NCBI GenBank assembly: GCA_037074615.1
Contig: CM073549.1
Span: 3,353,001-3,417,000, forward strand
Length of the DNA stretch: 64,000 nt
Direction of reading: 5' to 3'
From: Leucaena leucocephala
Lineage: Eukaryota; Streptophyta; Magnoliopsida; Fabales; Fabaceae
Each line of letters opens with the position of its first letter. The first letter of the stretch is position 1. The notes below the pieces were generated by a model that searched no databases, had not been told where the DNA came from, and worked only from the letters and a program-made list of their open reading frames with translations. Below are positions 1 to 10,945 of the stretch, one piece after another. The position numbers were made by a program, and so were the translations under genes.

Positions 1-922
1 ATACTTCAAACAGGACTACCTTCAATGGAAGGATTTCTATATATATCTCTTCCCCTCTCTCCCCTCGTGTTGTTGTAATATGTACAGATTTGTACCATAG
101 ATTCTCCATAGCTAATTAAAATGGACGACTTGTCTTGAAAATGAATTTTGCTTTTCTCTGTAAAAATAAATGCTAATGATATTGTGAAAAATGGAAGAGT
201 GTGATGGCAAGGCTGGAGATGGCAGGGAAGGAAGGAGAAGGAGTGAAAATACTTCAAGAAGCAAAAACGAAGAATTCTCAATGGGAAAAATCTCATCACG
301 TTTACGAGATTGACATGTTACTTGTCGAAATGCTCATCTACATGGTATGTATATCCTAACAACTATTTTTAAATTTTTCCTAAAATTTCTTTATTAATTA
401 TTTCATGAGGATAAATTTCCTTTATTCTAATGCTTTCAGGGAAAATACACTTAAGCTCAGCAATGTGAATGCTTGAAGCATCAAAAAATGATGGCACTTG
501 ATGCTCGACGTCCACTTTACAAGGTACTTCATCAGCTCCATTCTTTTATTTATTTATTTATTCATTTAATTACTGGAAAATATTATTTATTTAATTATTG
601 GGAAAATTGGCAGGCAATTATATATGGAATGCAGCAAAATTGGGAAAAGGCAGAAAGTTTTTGGAATAAATTCGTAGATCTGAGGCAAGGCATTCAGCTA
701 GTGGTGGGAAGGGAACAAGTTGCGCCTGAAATTAAGAATTTCGCCGAATTCAAAGAGAGAGTCCAGCATGTACAAAATGAAATTGTGAAAAAGAAAAAAG
801 CCTAATTAATTAATTAATTAATTAATTCAGTTTAATTACAATAACTTCTAATTAATTAGTGCCTTGATGTCACAGTGAAACACATATACCCATTTCAATG
901 TATATCTATTTATTTAAATAAA
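1..922 (+). pseudogene. TPR-like membrane-anchored family, copy A (5' end outside window, nonsense codon)
   Basis: The last three exons of a gene whose first exon lies left of the window. By comparison with copies B-D they are 198-344, 440-523 and 614-805 (stop TAA at 803-805). Bases 1-197 are the end of intron 1, alignable with the matching introns of the other copies. The encoded part has the helix-pair pattern of a TPR repeat (LLVEMLIY then a Gly-Lys turn, and a later Ala-Ile-Ile-Tyr-Gly helix ending in FWNKFVDLR). The fifth codon of the 440-523 exon is TAA (452-454), where the other copies have GAA or GAG, so the protein would stop before its last third. All splice sites are intact and an AATAAA lies at 917-922, so a transcript is still possible. 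The family is plant-specific as far as I can tell and has no function I recognise. Calling the copy a pseudogene rests on one codon. Confidence 0.7.
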
Positions 923-2286
923 GATATATGACTGATCTATTGTCTGTAATTTGATAAGTTCATCTCATTTGTATATGATTGTTGACGTAATGAGGGTTGG
1001 TTGTAGTTTTGGATAAAAACAAAATGGTATTTATCAAAAGAATTAAATTATGAAAGAACAATAATTGAAAATAAATAACATAAAAACTAATTAAATTATC
1101 ACGTATGAGAACAAGATTTTTCTAAGTAGTGCTACAATCTATTTCTTCCTTGCCTATCCGCTATCATATCTGCCCTTGCCAGAGAAAAAGAAATATATTG
1201 TCATCGATTGGATATGAAATTTGCAGATTTGTTTAAGGGATATTCTAATCAACAGAAGAATTTGCATTTAAATAATTAAAAATATTTATTTAGAAGGAAA
1301 CGGGGCTTTAATTTGTTGGGTCAGGATGTTTGGCGACTGTTTTATGCATGTGTTTGGAAATCCGTTGGATTTAGTTAAAATGTGGTTGCGACTAAAATAA
1401 TGTGAAAATAATTTTAATTATCTCCCAACTCATCAAATTATCAAATATTTCATGGTGCTGGATTAACCTTAAACCTTATAAGAAATTATGTTTTTCATCT
1501 AGAAATTATTTGATCGTAAATAACATAATTTTGATATTTTTAATATTATAATTATAGAAAATATGAACTTTATTTTTTTTGCTAAGCATAATTATATTTA
1601 TGCACTAAATATAAACAACTATTTCAACATAATTCAAACCTTATTTTGGGACGTTGAAACTAACCATTATCACTAGACCTTAACCCTTGTTAGTGAAAAT
1701 ACAAATAGCTTCTTATAGTAAAATTTTTATAAGCTAAAAATATAATCTCATATTTAACTATGTACCTATATTTTCTCTCAATTTTTAATTTGACGTATAT
1801 TTGTTTTTTTCCTAATTAAATCATTTAATTTTTCAATATTACCATTGTTAGCTTCTATAACTTTATTCTATTAGTAATATTTGTATGGTATAGGAGCTAA
1901 TGGCCTAATAATATTAGTAGAGCAAAGTTAAAAATTTTAATTAAAAGAAAAAAAACATAGATACTAAATTAAAAATTGATATATTTACTCCCAATATGAT
2001 ATCTCTAAAGTTTAAATTTAAAAGAAAACAATAAAAATTTCCTTTGGGAAAAAGAAGGCAACAGGGCCAACAGGAGCGAGAGAGTAATGGCTCTAAGGAA
2101 TAGGAAGACAGCTAGGAAAGTAAAGTACTCCCAAGTACCTAAGACTAAGAATTCCTCCTCGTACATGTTAATTATCTTTACTTTTTCTGTGAAAGCAGAG
2201 AAACAGCGCTTCTCATTCTTGGCTTTCTTTTTTAACTTCTTCTCTCCTTTTTCTGTGTCATTCCTTCACTAAGTAAGGCCGTAAGT

Positions 2287-2318
<32 letters not shown>

Positions 2319-2824
2319 CCCCCTTTGATATATAAGGCATATCAGCTCTGCCATATAAAATTTTAAGCATTATACAGCCTCTGCTTCCCGTCTGTTTTTC
2401 TCTTTATGTTTCATATCCTAGAATCGCTCTATGTTTTGAGCAATTAAAAGGGATAAGGTTCTTATTTATTAATGTTTATTGTTTTCTATGCTATTGTTCT
2501 TTGTGTTGATTTTTAGTTGAGGTATAAGATTATAAGTTGTAAATTTTGTATTTGGTTGAGGCTTGTGTTTGTTTGATAATTTACTGCCTATTTCATTGCA
2601 TACTCTAAAGTTACATTATCGCCTTCTAAAGAAAAACCTTGCATAATATCAAAACAAAGTTTTATGCATCCTCGTCCGTCTTTAATAACTTTTTGGTTAA
2701 TACTGATTCCTTTATGAATATCCATATGCTGCCGTTGTAGGAATTATTTATTTATTTATTTCATATTATGCAAATGCAGAAAGAGTGTGTATATATATAT
2801 TATATTCAACAAAACTAGGTAGAA
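806..2824. other. Intergenic spacer, AT-rich
   Basis: After the copy A poly(A) signal there is no convincing gene. A 61-codon frame at 2087-2272 starts with a basic stretch but resembles nothing I know and is probably chance. A TC dinucleotide run lies at 2291-2318. The part from about 2300 onward is T-rich and may be the decayed promoter and leader of the transporter pseudogene that follows. Confidence 0.6.
2291..2318. repeat. (TC)14 microsatellite
   Basis: Uninterrupted TC dinucleotides. CT-rich tracts of this kind are common in plant 5' leaders; here it lies about 500 bases before the transporter pseudogene. Confidence 0.9.
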
Positions 2825-3014
2825 ATGACAGAGCCAATTCAAATTTTACCTCAGTCTGATTCAGAAGGGAGAGAAATTGCATTACCATCTTCGGATGATA
2901 GCATAGAGCAGGTCAACAAATGGCAAAGCAGAAAGAAATTTCAACTCATGCTGATTCAGAAGTGAACAGAGCTTCAGAAACATCATTGGTTGATTTCATA
3001 GAACAGGGTATGGG
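2825..3014 (+). repeat. 95-bp tandem duplication over the OCT start codon
   Basis: Two diverged copies, 2825-2919 and 2920-3014, each begin with an ATG and align without gaps for the first 43 bases, ending in the shared CTGATTCAGAAG. Both encode an acidic leader ending in SIEQ or FIEQ. Because 95 is not a multiple of three, the first ATG opens a separate 46-codon frame (2825-2965) that overlaps the second start out of frame and would act as an upstream ORF. Confidence 0.7.
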
Positions 3015-4059
3015 AAACTTTGGATGGGGACAACTCCTACAATCCCTCCTTGTGTCCTTGGCAATGATCTTCGACGCACAACAATCATTCATCGGTGCCT
3101 ACACCGATGCCCACCCTACATGGCATTTCATAATTACTGATCACAGCTCAAACAATTCTGATATTTGCAAGCTCCCAAGATCTGCTTGGGCTTGGGATGG
3201 ACCCTCCTCAAAGACAATCATATCTCAATGGGGCCTTGAATGTGCCAATCCATTCATGACAAGCTTACCCCAATCTTCCTTCTTCATGGGATGCTTTGTT
3301 GCCGGGTTTCTTATTGCCCCTTTTGCCGATTCATCTCTTGGCAGGAAGAACATGCTCTCTCTCTCCTGTTTAACAATGTCAATTGCTTCATCCATCATTG
3401 TCTTCTCCACCAACATTTGGATGTATTCTGCTTTCAAGTTTGGGATTGGGTTTTGCCACTTATCTCTTGGCCCTTGTTCTACAGTTTTGTTGGTAGAGAA
3501 CGTGCGTAAGGAGTGGCGGTTTCAAGTGGGAGCCCTTGAGAATGTTTTGTTCACATTAGGGTTTCTATCCTTGCCTGCCATTGCTTACTTTTACAGGGAT
3601 TCCTCATGGAAGCCTCTTTATCTTTCGATATCCATTCCTAGAATTTGCCACTCCATCTTTGCTCATATTTGTCACTGAATCTCCTAGGTGGCTTCTCATG
3701 CGAGGCTGAAACGAGGAAGTCATGGCTTCACTCAGAGGAAGTGGGGGAACTTTAACTTCAAGCCAACTAACAGAACTTGCCAACCAGAGTGGTTCTTCAA
3801 CTTCTCCTCAAAAGACTATTAGCAGTTATGATGATTGGTTTTGGCATTGGAATGGTGTATTTTAGCATTCCTTTGAATGTGGGAAACCTAGGATTCAACA
3901 TATATTTGAGTGTTGTCCTTTTTTGCTTCCCTTGACATACCAGCTGCTATAGCCACATACTTGTTGGATAACTAGAGAAGAAAACCTTCACTCCTTGCAT
4001 TCTCCAACAAGTGGGATTTGTTGTTTAATTTGTGTTGTGATAGGAAATAAGCTACACAT

Positions 4060-4064
4060 AGTGA
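4060..4064 (+). repeat. Target site duplication, left copy (AGTGA)
   Basis: Five bases identical to 6024-6028, directly flanking the TG...CA ends of the solo LTR. Confidence 0.85.
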
Positions 4065-6023
4065 TGAAGGGAATTGGAAGACACGCAGCGGAAATTAACT
4101 TTAAAATTTTTTTTATTCCTAGCCAGGATCTACCGAATGTATTTAAGTCAAGGAGAAAGAAGTGTTACCTTCGTATTTAAGTTTTGGTCGCGACCTCCGT
4201 ATCCACTAGTCGCGACTCCTCGCCTCTGGAACTTTTAGTCGCGACCTACTCAGCTTCTCGTCGCGACCTGTCGCCTCTGGAGTTGTTAGTCGCGACCTCC
4301 TCTACTACTAGTCGCGACCTCCTCTGCTATTAGTCGCGACCTGATGTCTCTGGAGTTTGTAGTCGCGACCTCGTCAGCTTCAAGTCGCGACCTGTCTCCT
4401 CTTTTCGGATTTCTGACGTTCAGATGCCCGTTTTAGTCGCGACCTTTGCGTCTGCAAGTCGCGACTCGTCGTCGTGCTGCTCTCTTCTCGATCACAAGAA
4501 GTCGACAACTCAGATCGGCTTCCTCTACCGGTATCCACACGAACAGCGTTCCAACCACGAACGACGTGCTAGCGCCTCTTGTCCCTCTAGGGTTTTCTCA
4601 AGATTCCGTCCTCACCGTCTCTATTCTGGCAGCTTCTTATCTGCAAACCTTTTGCACTCTCCTGCCCCTTTTTCTCTTGTGCGTTGTGTTGTGTGTAGAA
4701 CCCTAACTCCTAATGTCAAATATATAGGATACTATCGGGCTTCTTATTGGGCCGGGCTTCAGAATTAATCTTATATTAATTCTGAAATTAATACAATATC
4801 ATATATTGCATAATTTGATAAGAAACTAATTAAATAAATACGGTTTTTATTAAATCCGTCCCACAGATTTAATTCACCTATTTATTTAATTTAAAATAAA
4901 GATAAGACGAAATTATATTTGATTTATTCTCATAAATCAAATTTGAGATATCTTATCAATTTGAATTTTAAATTCAAATAGATCATATCCATTTAAATTT
5001 AAATTCAAAAGTGATAGAAATTTAATTTATCCTTATAAATTAAATCTTGCAAATATCTCTTATATTATATATATAATATATATATACAAATTTATATATA
5101 TATAAAATATATAAATTCACCCTAGACTATTCATTGAATCTAGACATCTCTTAGATTCAATGAATCTGGACATCACACCTCGAGTTGGGCTATTTTGTAC
5201 GCGACCCTGTAGGCCCATATGAAGTTGGCAGTGGGCCAGTTACTATACTAATCCACAAGTCGTAAGCGGCCTCTAGCAAGACATTACGACTACCCAAACC
5301 ATATGAGGATCGATGAACGATGTTACCTTTCATACAACTATATCACGTCCCTTTTGTCACATGATATTTCGGTCATGGATGAGGCATGATGAACGTCATC
5401 CTCCTATTCCTGACCGTTACTTTCTCGATCTCTGAGTAGTCTGACTATAGTAATGGAACTACCCTTCCATTACATTATGGCCATACATTTCTCAGACTCA
5501 CTTATCGAGGGGCCCAGTAATATCTCTCTACGAATGTGAGGGACAAATTCCATCTTGACCATTCACAATCCTCCGCATGAAAAACCACTGAGCCCGACCA
5601 TAGCTTTTATGATCACTCTGTCAAAAGTGACTTTTGACTAGGTCAAAGCTGAGCGTTTGTCATGTAGGAATCCATGATGATCTCAGGTCAAAGGGCATAG
5701 TGACATGGCTTGTATATGAGAGAAGCTTATGACTTTACTCATGCAACTCTCTCATAGCGGGTCGGTCCAGCACCCTGTACTCTTACATGTGCCTATGACT
5801 TTGATTTATATCTCTATATATATTTTCAAAGTCATACTGGTCTTATTTCATCTCTGCTCCTGCATAGATGATCGACCAGGGACATTTAGGATAAGATCAT
5901 GAGTTATTCAAGGATGATCATCACACTAAAAATGTAAATAATGTGATAACATAATTAAGAAATTTATAAAACAATAATGTTTATAAGACAATGATTGGCC
6001 CCTAGGGCATAATTTTCAACAAG
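4065..6023 (-). mobile_element. Solo LTR of a copia-type retrotransposon
   Basis: Read on the minus strand the element starts at 6023 with TGTTGAAAATTATGCCCTAG, the kind of start known from copia LTRs of the Angela/WIS group, and ends at 4065 with CA. It is flanked by a perfect 5-bp duplication, AGTGA at 4060-4064 and 6024-6028. Removing the insert and one AGTGA rejoins the OCT coding frame (..IGNKLHIV then KLVLALVL..), which independently supports both borders. No gag, protease, integrase or reverse transcriptase coding is present, and only one LTR is seen, so this is a solo LTR left by recombination between two LTRs. Length 1,959 bp. The left end holds the GTCGCGAC array described separately. 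Confidence 0.85.
4187..4465. repeat. Eleven phased GTCGCGAC palindromes inside the LTR
   Basis: The perfect 8-base palindrome GTCGCGAC occurs at 4187, 4209, 4238, 4260, 4289, 4311, 4333, 4362, 4384, 4436 and 4458. Successive spacings are 22, 29, 22, 29, 22, 22, 29, 22, 52 and 22, so the array is built from a 22-base and a 29-base unit, with one core lost in the 52-base gap. Linkers are variants of a TCTGGAGTTGTTA or CTACTACTA type. It is far more CpG-rich than its surroundings and lies near the 3' end of the minus-strand LTR. Confidence 0.9.
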
Positions 6024-6028
6024 TGAAA
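6024..6028 (+). repeat. Target site duplication, right copy (AGTGA)
   Basis: Five bases identical to 4060-4064, directly after the CAACA end of the solo LTR. Confidence 0.85.
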
Positions 6029-6324
6029 CTAGTCCTCGCTTTGGTTTTGATTCTTCAGTGTAGCTACATCTATAGATGTCTTCGTCTTATATGTAGCAGA
6101 GTTGTTTCCGACAAGTGTGAGGAACACCGCCACGTCGATAGTGAGGCCGGCCATGGTGTTTGGTGCAATATTTAGCCCATTTATGATTTCAGTAGGGAGG
6201 AAGAATGAGTTTCTCTCTTATGACATATTTGGTATCATCAACGAACTTATGCACTGCTTGTTCTTTGCTATGCCTGCCTGAGACTAAGACATTGTATACT
6301 GAAAGGCTGGCTAAATTCCTCTGA

Positions 6325-6870
6325 GTTCAATTCTTAGAGAAGATATAAGAGGTAGTTATAAATCTCAAAATTAGATATCCTCAAAATTATATATATATAT
6401 ATATATATATGATATGCAAGTATGTGTTTTATCAAATGAGGTAGAGTTGGTTGAGACTGGGTTTTATCTTAGCTTGGTGCCCAAATATGTCTAGGCCAAG
6501 TTTCGCCCAACCGAAAGAGATATTTAAAAAATATGAAAAAAATGTTTTTATTTATCGACAAAAAACGATAATTACGATCTTTCAAAATATATTCTTTATA
6601 AAACTAATAATAAGAATGCCGACATAAGAATACAAGAACGAAACATCGAGAGTGAAGGTATTCTTTGAAAGGAGGGTTAGCATCAATTCTTTGAAAGGTA
6701 TACTTCTTTCCATTATGAGTGAGATAAAGGTCTAATTCATGACTTTCTTCTTTACCTATCTTGCAAGCTAAGAATCTGTCAGAATTATTATCCATCCCAG
6801 GTACAAGGTTTCCTTACCAGAAACTACCGACAAACAATAATTTTATCTTAACTACTGCTGAGCTACAACT
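6325..6870. other. Spacer and promoter region of copy B
   Basis: Starts with an AT dinucleotide run at 6388-6410. The last part carries a stretch around 6722-6786 (including GCAAGCTAAGAATCT at 6763-6777) shared with the promoter of copy D. A 63-codon minus-strand frame at 6604-6795 falls in this conserved promoter DNA and is not regarded as a gene. Confidence 0.6.
6388..6410. repeat. (AT)n microsatellite
   Basis: Uninterrupted AT dinucleotides in the spacer before copy B. Confidence 0.85.
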
Positions 6871-6880
6871 ATATATATAG
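6871..6880 (+). promoter_or_regulatory. Probable TATA box of the B-C fusion gene
   Basis: ATATATATAG about 100 bases before the ATG at 6977. Transcription would start near 6,905, after the in-frame ATG at 6896, which favours 6977 as the translation start. Copy D has a TATA box at a similar distance. Confidence 0.55.
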
Positions 6881-6976
6881 TCTGGTTTCTGCTACATGGT
6901 TGTGGGAGCTAGAACCGTTTCATCTAACTATATCTTCCTCTTCCTCTTCTTCTTGTCGGTGGAAAAGATACAGAGA

Positions 6977-9900
6977 ATGGAATATCTGATAAAAGAAAAG
7001 GTGGTGAACATGTTGAATGAATACGTAGGTCGAATATATGAAGAGATGGTCAAGTTTGGAGCATATTTCAGTGAAAAGTATGGGATATCTCCAAGCACTG
7101 CAATATCGGTGATTCTGGGCTGCGTTTGCATGTACATGATGTTGGTTAAACGACGTCGGTGGGAACCAAAGCAAAAGCCTAATAATAAGGGAAAAATTCT
7201 TCAAAGGTCAAAGTCATTTGCAAGCCTTTATGGTGGTGATTTTGCATTGAGGAGACTTGAAGACTATCAAGTAGCCAAGGCCGTACCAGATACTCTTGAC
7301 CGCAGTGATCTTGTTTTGAAGGGTCTTCTTGAGGAAGAACATCTTGACTTGAAGAAGCTCCAGGTTTGGCTCAATTACTTAATTCATTAACTAATTAAAT
7401 TCACTTTTAATTTTTTGTTTATATATATGCACATATATCTTTGTTGTGCATGGGGGATTGTGGGGATTATCATATCTCTCTACGCTGCTACGTACAAAAG
7501 GAAAAAAATAAGCCAATGGTAAAATATTTCTCTCTCTCCACCCCCTCCGGCCACCTCCAGAATTAAAGGAGGGAATTCCTGTGGTTTTGCCTCAAATGGG
7601 TATGCTTAGTGTTTGGCTTATTTGAAATGTGCTAATATGTATCATTTTATTTAAAGTAATATGTAGAGTGTAAATATTTATAAAGTCGAAACAATTAGCC
7701 TAAAAGGAGGCTAACCCTAGATTAGACTTACACAAGTTGGTCAATCAGGCTGAACCCGAAGTACTGGCTCTTTTAAACTATATGTAGTTGATGCATGTAT
7801 CAAGGGACTCATCTCAGCACACACGCACATATAATACATTGCAAATTTGTTCAAATGAACTTGCCTTGAAAATGAAGATTCCCCCCCCCCCCATTTTTGG
7901 TGTAAAAATGAATGATAATGGTATTGTGGATTTGAAATTGTGAATATAATGGAAGAGTGTGACGGCGAGGCTGGAGATGGCAGGAAAGGAAGAACAAGGA
8001 GTGAGAATACTTAAAGAAGCAAAAACGAAGAATGCTCAATTGGAAAAATCACATCACGTTTACGAGATTGACATGTTACTTGTCGAAATGCTCATCTACT
8101 CGGTATATAATATTAATTCTTTAATTAATTTGTTTTTTCAAAGTTTAATTCTTTATTATTGACTCATAATGAGGGACAAATTTCCTTTAATTTATTTATG
8201 GCGCTTGCAGGGAAAACATGAGGAAGCCAAGAATTGTGAGTGCTTGAGACAGCAAAAAATGATGGCTCTTGATGCTCGACGTCCACTCTTCAAGGTACGA
8301 AATCTTCAACTCCATTATATATTAATTATTTTAAAATGGTTGTACAAGTGTTAATTAATAATAAGATTAAAAATAATTTTGACAGGCTATAATATACGGA
8401 ATGCGTGAGGAGTGGGGAAAAGCAGAAAGTTTTTGGAATAAATTCGTAGAACTGAGGGAAGCATTTATGGAAATGGTGGGGCAAGAGGAACAACTTAGCC
8501 CTGAAATTAAGAATTTCGAGAACTTGAAAGAGAAATTGAAACATCTTCTTCATGAAATTGATAGAAAGTCATGTCTTGCAAGGCTTTATAGTGGTGATGT
8601 TGCATTAAGCAGACTTAAAGACTTTAATAATAAGGCCCTGCCCTATACTCCTCCTCCTCAACGCCATGATCTTGCTTTGAAGTCTTTGCTTCAGCAACAA
8701 CATCTTGACTTGAACAAGCTCCAGGTTTGACTACTCTTCTTCTTCTTGATATGATTATCTGATTAAATTAGATTCGTGGATTGTCAGGCCCCATTAAAGA
8801 TAACTCGCATAAAGATATTTTCTACATTCATTCATGCTAAAACTCGAAATATCGTGGTGTTTAAGCTACTAAACCTTTTCAACTATACGTGATATGTTCG
8901 TTTGTGTATTGTCTTGTGACTTGTGGAGGTTCATGGGCGGTTAAATATGATATCTCTCTTTGTTGTTTTAAAGTGACAGATAGATACATAAGATTATTGA
9001 TTGATCAATATCGTCCACTGCTCCATCAGATCTTAAATATAAAATTTAATTAAAGAATTTCAATCTTCTTGATCTCTCCTTATTTAATAATTTTTTCTCA
9101 AATTATCCTAATCATTTTCATAATTTTTCTCATTTTTCCATCTTCCATATTTAATATCCTCATTAAAACAAGAGTACTTTAAGAAAAGTGACACATATTT
9201 TATACATAATTATGAAAAATAAACATTTTTTAATTTTCATGAATTGGTTAATTGAGTCTTATATTTATTATTGGAGAAAGTATCAAGTTAGTTGGTGGGT
9301 CCCACCAAATCTCTCTCTCTCTCACACACACAGAGTGTATGCAGCGGAGAAACGACTCATCTGCCATCATCGATCATTGCTACTTGGTTAATTAATTAAA
9401 AACATAAAATGAACTTGTGTGGAAAATGAAGATTTTCTGTTATGGTAAAAATGAAAAATGATGGTAATTAATGAGGATTTGAAATTGTGAATTATCAATG
9501 GAAGAGTGTGATAGAAAAGCTGGATATGGGTGGAATGGGAGATGAAGGAATCAAGTTACTGAGTGAAGCAGCAAAACTGAGAAAAGCTGAATCTGCCAAA
9601 TCTCTTGACGTTTATGAGATTGAAATGTTACTTGTCGAGATGCTCATCTATAAGGTACCTACCTACACATATTTTTTTTTTATTTTACTGTTTTTTATCT
9701 TTAAAAATTTCTTTATTGATCAGAAATTATTCCCTTTAATTAATTTATCCATCTGCTGCTTGCAGGGAAAACCTGATGAGGCCTTGCAATGTCAATGCTT
9801 GAATCGTCCACAAAACCCACTTGACGCTCGACCTCCACTCTTCAAGGTACTTCAACTTTATTCTCCTATAACTTCACTCCCTTTCTCTCTCTCTCTCTTT

Positions 9901-10945
9901 CTCTCCCCCCGCTCTCTCTTTCTATATATACATATATTAACTTGAATTATTTCTCTTTTTTTCTTCCTTACGAAAGTTCTCATGTAGTCTCGTTTTCTTA
10001 TAGTTAAATGCTCTATACGAATATGTGGGAGAGTTTTTAGATGCGGGCACATAGCATTTAATAAAATAAATCATTCATGTTTTGAACCAAAACACCAATA
10101 AGCTTGGTTTTTAGATGTTGGAAAAAATGGGAGGAAAATAGAGAGAAGGGAATATTATGAGGGAAAAATATAAAAATAGTAAGAAGTTTTATTATTTTTT
10201 GGGAGTTTTCTCTCATAATATTGTTTTCTTTTATTTTTTTTCCTAACAGTAAAATTGTATTAGTCAATATATATCAATACTCAATATCATTCCTCCGGTC
10301 TTTAATATAAGACATATTTAATTAATTTTAAGTTACTTAAATTAATTAATATAATATATTTTTAAAATACCCTAATCATCTTCTTTAATTCTTTTCCTTG
10401 GGCTCTTACTTGATTATTGTTGAAGGAGTATCAGTGGAGCAATTTAGAAAAAAATAGATAAATATGAGAAAAATACTTTATATTTATAACCGGAAGAGTA
10501 TTATATAATAAAATATATTGCAATTATTATCCATGTTTAATATATAAAATCTATTTCAAGTCAAACTTTTGCTTCTTTTTTTTAATTATTCTATGCGAAT
10601 GCATTAGGCCAGAGATCTATCATATAATGAAACTATAAGAATGGGTAGAATTTACAAGTAATTAATTTAATTTTTAGTCTTGCTATAATATACAGAAAAA
10701 TGTTATTTATTTATTTCGAAACTTATGTTGTGCTTTTGTGATTGGAAAATGGACAGGCAATTATATATGGAATGTGGAATGACTGGGAAAAATCCCAAAG
10801 ATTTTGGAATGAATTCGTAAATGTGAGGGGAAAATCTAAGCCAAACGTAGGGTTGGAGGGCCTTGTGCATGGAATTACCAATTTCGAGGCGTTCAAAGAA
10901 AAAGTCCAACATCTTCAAAATGAAATCGGCAAGAAGAATCCTTGA
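6977..10945 (+). CDS. TPR-like membrane-anchored protein, two-module fusion of copies B and C
   Basis: Seven exons: 6977-7363, 7956-8102, 8211-8294, 8386-8724, 9505-9654, 9766-9846 and 10757-10945, summing to 458 residues. The N-terminus has one membrane segment (about residues 38-56, ISPSTAISVILGCVCMYMML) followed by basic residues. Next comes an SFASLYGGDFALRRLEDY motif and a TPR-like helix-pair module. The fourth exon is chimeric. It begins as the normal last exon of a copy, but instead of stopping after the helix ending HEID it runs on, through a short AAAGTCA identity, into the second half of a first exon (LARLYSGDVALSRLKDF to DLNKLQ). The next three exons supply a second full module ending at TGA 10943-10945. 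The second module has no membrane segment of its own. An AATAAA lies at 11079-11084. All inferred splice sites are phase 0. The family function is unknown; TPR-like folds usually bind proteins. Alternative: two separate messages from an unannotated internal promoter. Confidence 0.72.
7881..7892. repeat. Poly-C run in intron 1 of the fusion gene
   Basis: Twelve consecutive C in otherwise AT-rich intron sequence. Confidence 0.8.

Larger units (their letters stand above)
2825..6324 (+). pseudogene. Organic cation/carnitine transporter (OCT-type, MFS) pseudogene, split by an LTR
   Basis: Plant OCT proteins are 12-helix major facilitator transporters related to animal SLC22. An open frame from 2920 to 3678 encodes the first third: a Gly-Trp-rich N-terminus, a first helix with FDAQQSF, a long extracellular loop with a conserved WALEC-like stretch, an SSLGRKN loop and following helices. 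The frame then breaks: one extra base near 3640, a TGA at 3707-3709 where the family has an Arg-rich loop after ESPRWLLMRG, further shifts, and loss of much of the middle. Remnants such as MVYFSIPLNVGNLGFNIYLS reappear around 3,840-3,940. The C-terminal part (ELFPTSVRNTATSIVRPAMV and GRKNEFLSYDIFG) resumes at 6,024 after a solo LTR. The decay in the left piece suggests a gene already dead or dying around the insertion. The family assignment is firm; the exact orthologue is not known. Confidence 0.88.

Noticed and set aside
2087..2272. 61-codon frame (+) with a basic N-terminus
   Set aside because: No conserved motif, T-rich C-terminal half, no supporting splice or promoter signal.
4187..4465. 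CRISPR-like array (short repeat with regular spacers)
   Set aside because: The repeated unit is an 8-base palindrome with similar linkers, inside a plant retrotransposon LTR; no cas genes and a eukaryotic context.
4424..4768. 114-codon open frame (+)
   Set aside because: Lies wholly inside the solo LTR, which is read on the other strand; composition follows the palindrome array and there is no family resemblance.
6896..6976. Upstream in-frame ATG as start of the B-C gene
   Set aside because: It lies only about 16 bases after the TATA box, so it would fall before the transcript start; copy D starts at the position matching 6977.
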